Below, piece by piece: positions 26,634 to 35,057 of a stretch of 64,000 nt of DNA (positions are counted from its first letter, which is position 1; every line of letters starts with the position of its first letter). Location of the stretch: the NCBI GenBank assembly GCA_032017425.1, contig DALZPW010000005.1; one strand, 5' to 3'. The position numbers and the translations under genes are program-made. The DNA is from Faucicola tetraodonis. Its GTDB lineage: Bacteria > Pseudomonadota > Gammaproteobacteria > Pseudomonadales > Moraxellaceae. The notes under the pieces were generated by a model. The model did no database searches and was not told where the DNA came from. It worked only from the letters and a program-made list of their open reading frames with translations.

Positions 26634-28796
26634 TTATGACAAAATCGTTTGCATCTGTTTGACCACACCCGCGACATCTAGCCCACAATCGGCTAATTGC
26701 TGCTCAGGGCTGCCATGCGCGATATATTTATCGGGGATACCGATGTTAAGTATCGTTGGCAAAGCTTGGCTTGTTTTTGCTGCTTGGGCAACGAGGTATT
26801 CATTGACCGCACTACCGGCACCGCCCATGACTTGGTGTTCTTCAAGGGTAACAATGGAGCAGTTTTGCGCCAATAGAGTATCCAGTAATTCGCTGTCTAA
26901 CGGTTTAACAAACCGCATATTATAAACAAAAAACGTCGTCGTTGGGTAAGTTTCGGCTAAGTTTTGACACGCCGTAACCGCTGTTTTTACCATGGTACCA
27001 AAGGCAAGCACCGCAACTTTTTTCACCACGTTGCTCGTATCTGCTCCAGTGGCATCAATAGTCTGCTCAAGCGCTGCCTTACCGATTGGATACATCGCTT
27101 GGTTTTTATCAATCTCTGCCCCAATGCCATTGCCACGTGGATAACGCACCGCAGCGGGTCCAATACGCTCATAACAGGTATTGAGTAAGTTATAGCACTC
27201 ATTTTCATCTTTGGGACAAGCAATCACCATATTAGGCACAGTTCGCATGAAGGCGATATCAAACACCCCCGCATGAGTCGCACCGTCTTCACCGACTAAG
27301 CCTGCACGGTCAATGGCGAACATCACGTTGAGATTTTGCAAAGCCACATCGTGAATCAGTTGGTCATAGCCACGTTGTAAAAATGTGGAGTAAATCGCGA
27401 CAATCGGTTTGACGCCTTGGGTTGCCATACCACCTGCTAGGGTCACTGCATGTTGCTCGGCAATCGCCACATCAAAGAATTGGCTAGCAAATCGCTTGGC
27501 AAATTCGGTCATGCCTGAGCCTTCAGCCATCGCAGGGGTAATCGCCATCAGTTGTTTGTCAGTGGCGGCTTTATCGCAGATAAACTCGCCAAACACTTGC
27601 GAGTATTTTTTGGCGGGAGTAGGCACTGGCTTTTGGCTGTCAACTGGCACAGATTTTTCTTGCGCTGGGTTGATTTTTTTAAGTTTGGTAATGGCATGAT
27701 ACGTAATCGGGTCGCATTCTGCAGGTAAAAAGCCTTTACCTTTGACCGTATGCACATGGACAAGTACCGCACCTTTCAACTGCTTGACCCGTTCAAACAC
27801 TTGAGTCAATTTGGCAACATCATGCCCGTCAAACGGTCCAAAATAATGAAAACCGATGGCTTTAAATAAGTTTTCGGGGAACACTTCATCAATGAGTTTA
27901 TTGGCGATTTTCTCAGGTAATGTCTCTAACTGAGAGGGTTTAGGAATACCTTTTTCTGCCAATTTTTCGACAATTTTATTGGGCAGGCGCGAGGTCCAAT
28001 CATCCAAAGCTTCGTTTGCCATGTGCAAATAATGACGAATACGGCGGTCTTCACTGGAAATGACGCGCTTGGTAAAAATCGCATCACCATTTTTATCGAT
28101 ATCGACTGCCAAACCACGCTGCCAAAGGGTGGCTAAATGTTTAGAAAATCCGCCCGTTGCCTGTGAGATTGACATGTCATTATCGTTGAGCACCACAATC
28201 AAATCGGCATTTTGCTGCACCGCGTCATTCATCGCTTCAAACGCCATGCCGCCTGTCATAGCACCATCACCGACGATGCTAACCACTTTGTCATGTTTGC
28301 CTAAATAGCGCATAGCAAGCGACATGCCTAGCCCTGCAGAAATCGCCGTCGATGAATGCCCAACGCCAAAAGTATCATACTCAGACTCATGACGCTCGGG
28401 GAAGGCGGTCAGCCCATGTTGGCTACGAATGGTGGTAAGCTTGTCACGGCGACCCGTTAAAATTTTGTGGGGATAGGCTTGGTGCCCTACGTCCCAGACA
28501 ATTTGGTCTTTGGGTGAATTAAAGACATAATGCAGCGCAATGGTGAGCTCAACGACGCCAAGGTTAGAACCAAAATGCCCGCCGCTGACACCTGTCGTAT
28601 ACAGTAAAAACTCGCGCAGTTCATCTGCTAATTGCTGCAATTTCGCGGTACTCATTTTTTTTAGGTCGTCAGGACTGTCCACCCCATCGAGCAGCGGCGT
28701 ATGCGGCTTTAGCATAGGGATGGTATCAAAGTTTTTTAATGAGTAGTTTTGGTTAGCTATTTTAGTTTTTGACATATCTTGGCTGACACTTTTCAT
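26634..28796 (-). CDS. dxs: 1-deoxy-D-xylulose-5-phosphate synthase
   Basis: Dxs condenses pyruvate and glyceraldehyde-3-phosphate with thiamine diphosphate, the first step of the MEP isoprenoid pathway. The ThDP motif is G176-DGAMTGG-183. The transketolase pyrimidine domain has DVAIAEQHAVTLAGG with the catalytic Glu, and DRAGLVGEDGATHAG follows. At 720 aa it is longer than usual (about 620-640). One cause is the segment 221-309 between SKHLA and LFKAIGFHYFGP, which is about 40 residues longer than in E. coli. An alternative ATG is 21 bp inside. suhB follows on the same strand. Confidence 0.96.
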   Translation of the reverse strand: MKSVSQDMSKTKIANQNYSLKNFDTIPMLKPHTPLLDGVDSPDDLKKMSTAKLQQLADELREFLLYTTGVSGGHFGSNLGVVELTIALHYVFNSPKDQIVWDVGHQAYPHKILTGRRDKLTTIRSQHGLTAFPERHESEYDTFGVGHSSTAISAGLGMSLAMRYLGKHDKVVSIVGDGAMTGGMAFEAMNDAVQQNADLIVVLNDNDMSISQATGGFSKHLATLWQRGLAVDIDKNGDAIFTKRVISSEDRRIRHYLHMANEALDDWTSRLPNKIVEKLAEKGIPKPSQLETLPEKIANKLIDEVFPENLFKAIGFHYFGPFDGHDVAKLTQVFERVKQLKGAVLVHVHTVKGKGFLPAECDPITYHAITKLKKINPAQEKSVPVDSQKPVPTPAKKYSQVFGEFICDKAATDKQLMAITPAMAEGSGMTEFAKRFASQFFDVAIAEQHAVTLAGGMATQGVKPIVAIYSTFLQRGYDQLIHDVALQNLNVMFAIDRAGLVGEDGATHAGVFDIAFMRTVPNMVIACPKDENECYNLLNTCYERIGPAAVRYPRGNGIGAEIDKNQAMYPIGKAALEQTIDATGADTSNVVKKVAVLAFGTMVKTAVTACQNLAETYPTTTFFVYNMRFVKPLDSELLDTLLAQNCSIVTLEEHQVMGGAGSAVNEYLVAQAAKTSQALPTILNIGIPDKYIAHGSPEQQLADCGLDVAGVVKQMQTILS

Positions 28797-29283
28797 TGCT
28801 TACAGGCACTCGATGAGCCCTGTTGACACAGGTGAAAAAAATAAATGGTAAAACGCACAATGACTATTAACACCTTATTGCTGGCACAAAATTGGCACAA
28901 AATACGGGCACAAAGTTGACAGACTGCCAAAGCGTTGGGCGCTTGAAAATCTAGGTGGCTAAGCTGGCATTAACAGCTTTGAATTGCCAATGTGGCGCAT
29001 GAATGTGGCATAATAGCATTTTTTTGTTGATTAAACATCAAACCTCGCTATTTTAGATTGTATCTTATAGCTTCTATAAAGTTTAGCTTAGCGCCTTGAA
29101 TTTTTGATAAATTTTGACAAAAAATTTGCGTCAGATAGCATACTAGCCTAGCTTGCGGCTTATTGATAAGATGCGTAATGACGCTATCCTTCTTGATATT
29201 TTAATCAACGCCTTCATGTAAAGGGCACTTTTATTTTTGGGTTTACCGACTTGGTTCAGTTGGACATTTTTTTGGAGTAGTGG
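28797..29283. other. 487-bp divergent region between dxs and ribA
   Basis: No gene is seen. The dxs side carries three direct repeats of GGCACAAA. The ribA side has TTGACA at 29114-29119 with weak -10 candidates 16-19 bp on. Next comes a region with competing inverted repeats: GCGTCA/TGACGC at 29128-29133 and 29179-29184, and GATAGC/GCTATC at 29134-29139 and 29183-29188. The conserved core of an FMN riboswitch is not present. Confidence 0.5.
28883..28915. repeat. Three direct repeats upstream of dxs
   Basis: GGCACAAAAT at 28883-28892, GGCACAAAAT at 28894-28903 and GGCACAAAG at 28907-28915 are spaced 11 and 13 bp apart, about one helical turn. They lie 87-119 bp upstream of the dxs start. Confidence 0.75.
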
Positions 29284-29922
29284 GTGTCGTATCAATTTAT
29301 CACGCAAGCAACCTTACCAACAGCGCATGGGCTATTTGATATTCATGTGTTTGAAGATACAGACGACACGGCACGCGATGCGCTTGGCAATCGTAAACAT
29401 GAACACGTCATGCTGACGGTTGGCTTGCCCACGGCTGATAAATCCAAAATCCCATTGGTACGCATTCATAGCGAATGTTTGACAGGGGATGCCTTTAGTT
29501 CGCTTAAATGCGACTGCGGACCTCAGCTCAATGCCACCATGCAGATGATTCAATCTTATGCTAAAGATGGCGGCTGCGGGGCGATTTTATATTTGCGCCA
29601 AGAAGGGCGCGGGATTGGACTGACCAACAAAATCCGTGCTTACGCATTGCAAGACCAAGGACATGATACACTTGATGCCAATTTGCTGCTCGATTTACCT
29701 GCCGATGCTCGCACCTATGAAATGTGCAAGCCGATGCTTGAGCATGTCGGTGTGGATAAGGTAAAGCTGATAACCAACAACCCCAACAAAATTGACTATC
29801 TCAATGATATTGGTATTGAGGTGGTAGCGCGCGTGCCGCTGTTGGTGGGTATCAACCCTCACAATGAAGCCTATCTCAACACCAAAAAAGAGCGCATGGG
29901 GCATATGATTGAGAATGAGTGA
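29284..29922 (+). CDS. ribA: GTP cyclohydrolase II
   Basis: RibA opens GTP to a diaminopyrimidine in the first step of riboflavin synthesis. The 212 residues are a single-function enzyme without the RibB domain. Zinc-binding cysteines lie in HSECLTGDAFSSLKCDCGP, and the catalytic YLRQEGRGIGLTNKIRAY follows. The gene starts with GTG, placed after TTTGGAGTAGTG; no ATG fits the family N-terminus. It is transcribed alone from a long upstream region opposite dxs. Confidence 0.95.
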   Translation: MSYQFITQATLPTAHGLFDIHVFEDTDDTARDALGNRKHEHVMLTVGLPTADKSKIPLVRIHSECLTGDAFSSLKCDCGPQLNATMQMIQSYAKDGGCGAILYLRQEGRGIGLTNKIRAYALQDQGHDTLDANLLLDLPADARTYEMCKPMLEHVGVDKVKLITNNPNKIDYLNDIGIEVVARVPLLVGINPHNEAYLNTKKERMGHMIENE

Positions 29923-29969
29923 TAAACACTCATTCTCATAAAATGCTAGAACATTAATTTTTTGTTTTT

Positions 29970-30791
29970 TTACAATAAATTAACCCCGAGTACATTCAGC
30001 ATCATTTTTGCCCCCACAATCAGCAGCAAACCACCAAACATGCGCTTTAAGGTGTTGGCAGGCAATTGGTGCGCCAATTTCGCCCCCACTTTGGCAAATA
30101 CATAACTCATCACTGAAATACACAAAAACGCAGTGACATGCACAAAGCCAATCGCCTCAGCGGGCAAACCCTGTACATCTTTACCAAAAAACATAAACCC
30201 GAGCGCCCCCGCAATGGCAATCGGTAAGCCACAGGCTGCTGACGTACCCACCGCTTGTTGCATGGTCAAACCAAAACGGCTCAAAAACGGCACAGTAAAA
30301 CTGCCACCGCCAATACCGAAAATCGCCGATGCTGCGCCAATCAAGCCCCCGACCCCTGTTTGCACAGGCGCAGATGGCAAGTGAGTGGTCGCGACAACTT
30401 CCGATTTTTTAGCCAAAAGCATTTTTAGCCCCATAAACAGCGCCATGCCAGCAATCAAAAACGCCAAGACCTTACCATGCAATAAATCTGCGATATAAGC
30501 ACCAACAAAACTACCCACCACCAAGCCAATCGACATATTGCGCCATACATCCCAGCGCACGCCACCGCGCTTATTGTGCGATTGCATGGAGCTTATCGAT
30601 GTCACCACAATCGTGGCAAGCGATGTCCCTACCGCCAAATGGGTAATGACATCGCTTGGATAGCCATACGCTTTAAAAATCGCCATCAGCACGGGTACGA
30701 TAATCAATCCACCACCGATACCAAACAGACCCGCACAAGTGCCAGCAAATGCCCCCGCCAGCAAAAACCACAGATACATCATTTTTTGCAT
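29970..30791 (-). CDS. TSUP (TauE/SafE) family membrane permease
   Basis: A 273-residue membrane protein with about eight helices in two related halves. Each half starts with a Gly-rich segment (GTCAGLFGIGGGLIIVPVL near residue 17 and AASAIFGIGGGSFTVPFL near 154), the hallmark of TauE/SafE/TSUP permeases. Family members export or import sulfite, sulfoacetate, thiosulfate or other organic anions. Substrate cannot be told from the sequence. It stands alone, convergent with ribA and divergent from birA. Confidence 0.9.
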   Translation of the reverse strand: MQKMMYLWFLLAGAFAGTCAGLFGIGGGLIIVPVLMAIFKAYGYPSDVITHLAVGTSLATIVVTSISSMQSHNKRGGVRWDVWRNMSIGLVVGSFVGAYIADLLHGKVLAFLIAGMALFMGLKMLLAKKSEVVATTHLPSAPVQTGVGGLIGAASAIFGIGGGSFTVPFLSRFGLTMQQAVGTSAACGLPIAIAGALGFMFFGKDVQGLPAEAIGFVHVTAFLCISVMSYVFAKVGAKLAHQLPANTLKRMFGGLLLIVGAKMMLNVLGVNLL

Positions 30792-30891
30792 TTCCTTTGA
30801 TTAAAAATAGCGTTAGTATAGCAAACTTATCTTTTTGACGTTTGTAACATTGTGCCTAAGCTTATGAACCCGACCCTATATACCCATCCCC

Positions 30892-31821
30892 ATGAGAATT
30901 GATTCGCTTTGCCATACCCATTTATCATCAACCCACTCAACCAACAGCCAGCTGATTGAGTGGATGGTGCTAAGCTATCAAGCGCAGTCGCCCACTGACC
31001 ATAACCGACCGCATTTTAGCCGCCCCCATTTGTTGACTGCCGATACCCAATCAGGCGGACGTGGTCAACATGGCAGAACATGGCAATCACCGCTAGGCAA
31101 TGTTTATTTATCATTGTATGTGCCGATACAAGCCTATGCTTGGCAGCAAAATCTTTGCTTATCTTATCGATTAGATGGTCGCTTGTCACTGTGCGTGGGT
31201 TATCAGCTCAGTCAAATCCCTATCATAGAACACATCAACCAAACAAGACTGGCAAAGCATTTGCCCACCATTGGCGTCAAATGGGTGAACGATGTGGGTT
31301 TTTATCAACCACAAGACAACCTACCTGACCAATTTCAAAAACTCTCGGGTATTTTGATAGAGCCTGTCAATGTCGCAGGTCACATGCTAGGGGTCGTCAT
31401 CGGTGTGGGGGTCAATATTGCCCATGCCCCTGTGCTGACCGAGCAAACCCAAGAAGGCTTAAACTACCAAGCGATAAGCCTGCAAGATTTGACAGCGCAG
31501 CGCTTACAGCCCAGTGAATTTTATCAGCCCATTACCGATGCCATAGCTAATGCGATTGGGCAATTTAATCAGCTGCAAGCGACTGAAGCAAGTCAACAAT
31601 TTATCCATGATTTTGCCCAAAAAGACGTATTAAAAAATAAGCATTTGCAAATTCATAACGCCTTATCTGAGCAATCAATAACAGGCATTGCAACAGGTAT
31701 CGATGCGCAAGGCTGTCTATTGATTGAGCAAGCAGATGGCAGCACACAAACGATTTGGACAGGTACTATTCAAGTTTTGGATTCAGCCGTTTCATCGTTG
31801 CAGGCAAATAAACACAAATAA
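30892..31821 (+). CDS. birA: Biotin--[acetyl-CoA-carboxylase] ligase
   Basis: BirA activates biotin to biotinyl-AMP and attaches it to the AccB lysine. The 309-residue protein has the biotinyl-AMP loop GGRGQHGRTW (residues 55-64), the KWVND motif at 130-134 and KLSGILIEP. It lacks the N-terminal helix-turn-helix of E. coli BirA, so it is probably only an enzyme and not a biotin-operon repressor. The N-terminal region is somewhat extended by a Tyr/His-rich stretch. It ends 26 bp before coaX, a common pairing. Confidence 0.92.
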   Translation: MRIDSLCHTHLSSTHSTNSQLIEWMVLSYQAQSPTDHNRPHFSRPHLLTADTQSGGRGQHGRTWQSPLGNVYLSLYVPIQAYAWQQNLCLSYRLDGRLSLCVGYQLSQIPIIEHINQTRLAKHLPTIGVKWVNDVGFYQPQDNLPDQFQKLSGILIEPVNVAGHMLGVVIGVGVNIAHAPVLTEQTQEGLNYQAISLQDLTAQRLQPSEFYQPITDAIANAIGQFNQLQATEASQQFIHDFAQKDVLKNKHLQIHNALSEQSITGIATGIDAQGCLLIEQADGSTQTIWTGTIQVLDSAVSSLQANKHK

Positions 31822-31847
31822 AGCATCCCTCTCAAAGGCTCTCATTT

Positions 31848-32576
31848 ATGACAAAACTTTGGCTAGACTTGGGTAATACCCGCTTAAAATATTGGCTTAC
31901 GGACGATAAGGGTCAAGTGCTGGATCATGCGGCTGAACAGCATTTGCAAGCCCCTGCCGAATTGCTCAAAGGGTTGACATTTCGGCTTGAACGACTCAAT
32001 CCTGACTTTATCGGGGTATCATCCGTGCTTGGACAAGCCGTCAATAATCACGTCGCAGAAAGCCTAGAGCGATTGCAAAAACCGTTTGAATTTGCCCAAG
32101 TCCATGCCAAGCACGCGCTGATGTCGAGCGACTATAACCCCGCCCAACTTGGCGTTGACCGCTGGCTACAAATGCTCGGTATCATCGAGCCTAGCAAAAA
32201 ACAATGCGTGATTGGCTGCGGCACTGCCGTTACCATCGATTTGGTCGATCAGGGTCATCACTTGGGAGGCTATATTTTCCCCAGTATCTATTTGCAGCGC
32301 GAGTCGCTATTCTCAGGAACGCGCCAGATTAGTATTATTGATGGCACTTTTGATAGTATAGATTCAGGCACCAATACCCAAGACGCGGTGCATCATGGTA
32401 TTATGTTATCCATTGTCGGGGCCATCAATGAAACCATTCATCGCTACCCACAATTTGAAATCACCATGACAGGCGGTGATGCCCATACTTTTGAGCCGCA
32501 CCTATCAGCCAGCGTGGAAATTCGGCAAGACTTGGTATTGGCGGGACTACAGCGTTTTTTTGCCGCTAAAAAATAA
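31848..32576 (+). CDS. coaX: Type III pantothenate kinase
   Basis: CoaX phosphorylates pantothenate, the first step of coenzyme A synthesis, and is feedback-insensitive compared with CoaA. The 242 residues show the ASKHA phosphate-binding motif WLDLGNTRLKYW (D7, N10), GVDRWLQMLG, the second phosphate loop IGCGTAVTIDLV and MTGGDA near the C-terminus. It is probably co-transcribed with birA. coaBC, which acts two steps later, is also in this window. Confidence 0.95.
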   Translation: MTKLWLDLGNTRLKYWLTDDKGQVLDHAAEQHLQAPAELLKGLTFRLERLNPDFIGVSSVLGQAVNNHVAESLERLQKPFEFAQVHAKHALMSSDYNPAQLGVDRWLQMLGIIEPSKKQCVIGCGTAVTIDLVDQGHHLGGYIFPSIYLQRESLFSGTRQISIIDGTFDSIDSGTNTQDAVHHGIMLSIVGAINETIHRYPQFEITMTGGDAHTFEPHLSASVEIRQDLVLAGLQRFFAAKK

Positions 32577-32640
32577 CACTAAAAATCAAAACTAAAAACC
32601 AGAAATAAAATTAACCGTTAAGAAAAAAAGGAAATCACCC

Positions 32641-33114
32641 ATGAAAAAAATCATTCAAACCACAAGCATCGCTTTACTCACTACGAGCTTATTAACCGCC
32701 TGTATGACTGCGCCTACTTTGCCCGCCAAGCCAACGCCTTCAACAGTCAACCAGCCCGCCAATGCCACTCGCACGGTCACGCTTGCACTGGGTCAAAACA
32801 TTTTTGTTAAAGAACACCAGCTAAATCTGACTTTTGATAAAGTGCTCAATGATAGCCGCTGTGCCACAGGCGTACAGTGTATTTGGGCAGGCAATGCCAC
32901 GGTAGCGGTCACGGCTATGACAACCACCTCTCGCCCACAAACTTTTAATTTATCGATTGGGGATTTGCGCGGTGACTTGCGTCAAACACAGCGTTTTGCC
33001 AATATGGATATTACACTGACTGCGCTATCATCCACGCCTGTGTCCAGTCAATCTGCTGCCACGTCAACCAGCAATCTGCCTACTATCACCTTGGCGATTA
33101 AGCAAATTCCTTAA
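32641..33114 (+). CDS. Small lipoprotein with a Cys/WAG motif
   Basis: A 157-residue predicted lipoprotein: signal peptide with lipobox L18-T-A-C21, then a Pro/Thr/Ala-rich linker (about 22-45) and a compact beta-rich domain. That domain has the motif DSRCATGVQCIWAGNATVAV. This Cys-x6-Cys plus WAG pattern recurs in many uncharacterised periplasmic proteins, and the two cysteines may form a disulfide. I cannot assign a function. A ribosome-binding AAGGAAATC precedes the ATG. It is 64 bp after coaX. Confidence 0.82.
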   Translation: MKKIIQTTSIALLTTSLLTACMTAPTLPAKPTPSTVNQPANATRTVTLALGQNIFVKEHQLNLTFDKVLNDSRCATGVQCIWAGNATVAVTAMTTTSRPQTFNLSIGDLRGDLRQTQRFANMDITLTALSSTPVSSQSAATSTSNLPTITLAIKQIP

Positions 33115-33140
33115 TTGTTATGCTGCCTAAAAAAGTAATA

Positions 33141-33168
33141 AAAAAAGAGGTAATTAACCCCTTTTTTT
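33141..33168. terminator. Bidirectional terminator, lipoprotein / TerC gene
   Basis: AAAAAAGAGG (33141-33150) pairs with CCCCTTTTTTT (33158-33168) across TAATTAA, with one A-C mismatch. Both genes converge on it. Confidence 0.72.
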
Positions 33169-33184
33169 ATATCCAATCAGTGAT

Positions 33185-34753
33185 TTAAACCGTTGCCACC
33201 ATCGGGGCTTCACGTTCAACTTTTAATTTCAAAATGCGCGATGTTGAAGTTTCTAGAATGGTAAACTTATAGGCACCAATATCAATGGTTTGATTGACTT
33301 CTGGGACATCGGTCAACTGAGAAATCAAATACCCGCCAATGGTGAACTGATCGGCATCGAGTAGCAAATCTGGATCGTCAAGCTCCAAACGTAGTTGGTG
33401 CAAGCTTGCTGTACCTTCCACAATCCAATAATCGTCATACGGGATAATTTCTAAAGTTTCATCTTCATCAGGGAACTCACCTGCAATCGCCTCTAGCACA
33501 TCAAGCGGTGTCACTAGCCCTGCGACTTGACCATATTCATCAATCACCATCGCCAAATTACCTTTGGCTTTTTTGAGCATATTGAGCAGTTTTAGGTTGT
33601 CAATGCTCTCTGACACAAACACAGGTTGCTGCTTGTTAAGTAAGGGTTTAATGGCGGTTTCAATATCTGCGACATTGTTATCGAGCAAATCCAAAAAGTC
33701 TTTGGCGCGTACTACCCCAAGCACTTTATCAATGGTATCTCGGCACACAGGGAACAAGCTATGCGGCGTATCAAGCAATTGCGCGCGCATTTCTTCGCGG
33801 CTACCATTGATATTGACCCAAGAGATATCATTGCGCGGCGTCATGATGGTATGTACATCGCGCTCATTGAGCGCTAGTACGCCACTAATCATATAACGCT
33901 CTTCTTGCGCAAAGGGCATACTATCAAAATCAAAATGTTCTGAATTATTCTCTGGGGTAACCGCTTCTTCAGTTTTACCACCCATTAAGCGTAAAATCGC
34001 ATCCGCAGTACGGTCACGAATCGGAATTTGATTTTCATATTTGGTTTTATTGCGTTTGGCTACTTGGTTAAACACTTCAATCAAAATTGAGAACGCAATC
34101 GCCGCGTACAAGTAACCTTTTGGCATATGAAAGCCTAGTCCTTCAACAATCAAACTAAAGCCAATCATCAGTAAGAAACTTAAGCATAAAATCACCACAG
34201 TCGGGTGACGACCAACAAACTCCGTCAAGGCTTTGGAAGCAGCCACCATCAATACCATGGCAATGATCACTGCCGCCATCATGATTTCAAGGTGTTTTGC
34301 CATCCCTACAGCGGTAATCACCGCGTCAAACGAGAACACCGCATCTAAAATCACAATCTGTGCGACAACCGCAATAAACCCTGCTTGCACTTTGCTTTGG
34401 TTGGTATGCTCAGGTTTTCCTTCTAGCCGCTCATGCAGCTCAGTGGTTGCTTTAAACAGCAAGAACACCCCGCCCACCAATAAAATAATGTCGCGAACTG
34501 ATAAATCAAAACTTCCCCACGTGACAACGGGATCGGTTAAGGTAATGAGCCATGACATAATCGACAATAAGAACAGCCGCATGACCAATGCCAAGCCAAG
34601 TCCTAAATTTCGGGCTTTAGCGCGCTGATGCGGCGGGAGTTTATTGGCTAAGATGGCAATAAAGACAAGATTATCAATACCTAAAACAATCTCAAGAATG
34701 ACAAGCGTCGCAAGGCTTAGCCACGCGGACGGGTCAGATAGTAGTTCTAACAT
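33185..34753 (-). CDS. TerC-family membrane protein with CBS and CorC/HlyC domains
   Basis: A 522-residue protein of the YoaE/YegH type. Residues about 1-240 form the TerC domain with seven or so membrane helices, including EIVLGIDNLVFIAILAN and DAVFSFDAVITAVGMAKH with acidic residues in the membrane. Two CBS domains follow (about 300-420: DVHTIMTPRNDISWV and VIDEYGQVAGLVTPLDVLEAI), then the CorC/HlyC transporter-associated domain (about 430-515). TerC relatives have been linked to metal (Mn2+) handling. Here the exact function is not known. It is monocistronic. Confidence 0.9.
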   Translation of the reverse strand: MLELLSDPSAWLSLATLVILEIVLGIDNLVFIAILANKLPPHQRAKARNLGLGLALVMRLFLLSIMSWLITLTDPVVTWGSFDLSVRDIILLVGGVFLLFKATTELHERLEGKPEHTNQSKVQAGFIAVVAQIVILDAVFSFDAVITAVGMAKHLEIMMAAVIIAMVLMVAASKALTEFVGRHPTVVILCLSFLLMIGFSLIVEGLGFHMPKGYLYAAIAFSILIEVFNQVAKRNKTKYENQIPIRDRTADAILRLMGGKTEEAVTPENNSEHFDFDSMPFAQEERYMISGVLALNERDVHTIMTPRNDISWVNINGSREEMRAQLLDTPHSLFPVCRDTIDKVLGVVRAKDFLDLLDNNVADIETAIKPLLNKQQPVFVSESIDNLKLLNMLKKAKGNLAMVIDEYGQVAGLVTPLDVLEAIAGEFPDEDETLEIIPYDDYWIVEGTASLHQLRLELDDPDLLLDADQFTIGGYLISQLTDVPEVNQTIDIGAYKFTILETSTSRILKLKVEREAPMVATV

Positions 34754-35057
34754 AGTGGGTCAGTTATTCTCTTGTAATGAGGGGCAAAAAATCAACAAAC
34801 AGCAAAAACGAAAAATCAGCCGTTACCTTAGCAAATCATAGCAAAAAATCAATGATAATTTGTGTCTGCTTTTGTAGATGGCACGCTGATTATTCTAATA
34901 CACCACTGGACCTTTAACCTTACCTACATTCTGCAGCAACTGACCTTACCAAAAAATATACTGATCAGTCATTTTATTTGATTCATAAATTCTTGATTTA
35001 GGTTAAATTAATCCATAGGACAGCGAAACTTCATTATGACTTTACAAGGATAAGTAT
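34754..35057. other. Intergenic region upstream of the lipase gene
   Basis: 304 bp between the divergent TerC-family gene and the lipase gene. It contains a perfect 10-bp palindrome ACTGATCAGT at 34960-34969. About 35 bp further on lie AT-rich TTGATT-type elements that could be the lipase promoter. AAGGATAAG before the ATG at 35058 is the ribosome-binding site. Confidence 0.5.
34960..34969. promoter_or_regulatory. Palindrome ACTGATCAGT upstream of the lipase gene
   Basis: A perfect 10-bp palindrome within the AT-rich TATACTGATCAGTCATTTTA, about 90 bp before the lipase start. It could be an operator for a dimeric repressor such as a TetR-type protein. No regulator gene is adjacent. Confidence 0.35.

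Noticed and set aside
26599..26688. Longer suhB reading frame overlapping dxs
   Set aside because: The ATG at 26598 has a good ribosome-binding site and gives the usual length; the extension merely runs through the dxs 3' end in another frame.
29171..29221. 16-codon ORF as leader peptide for ribA
   Set aside because: No ribosome-binding site, no codon bias pointing to attenuation by an amino acid, and such short frames arise often by chance.
28797..29283. FMN riboswitch upstream of ribA
   Set aside because: The highly conserved core motifs of the RFN element are not found on either strand.
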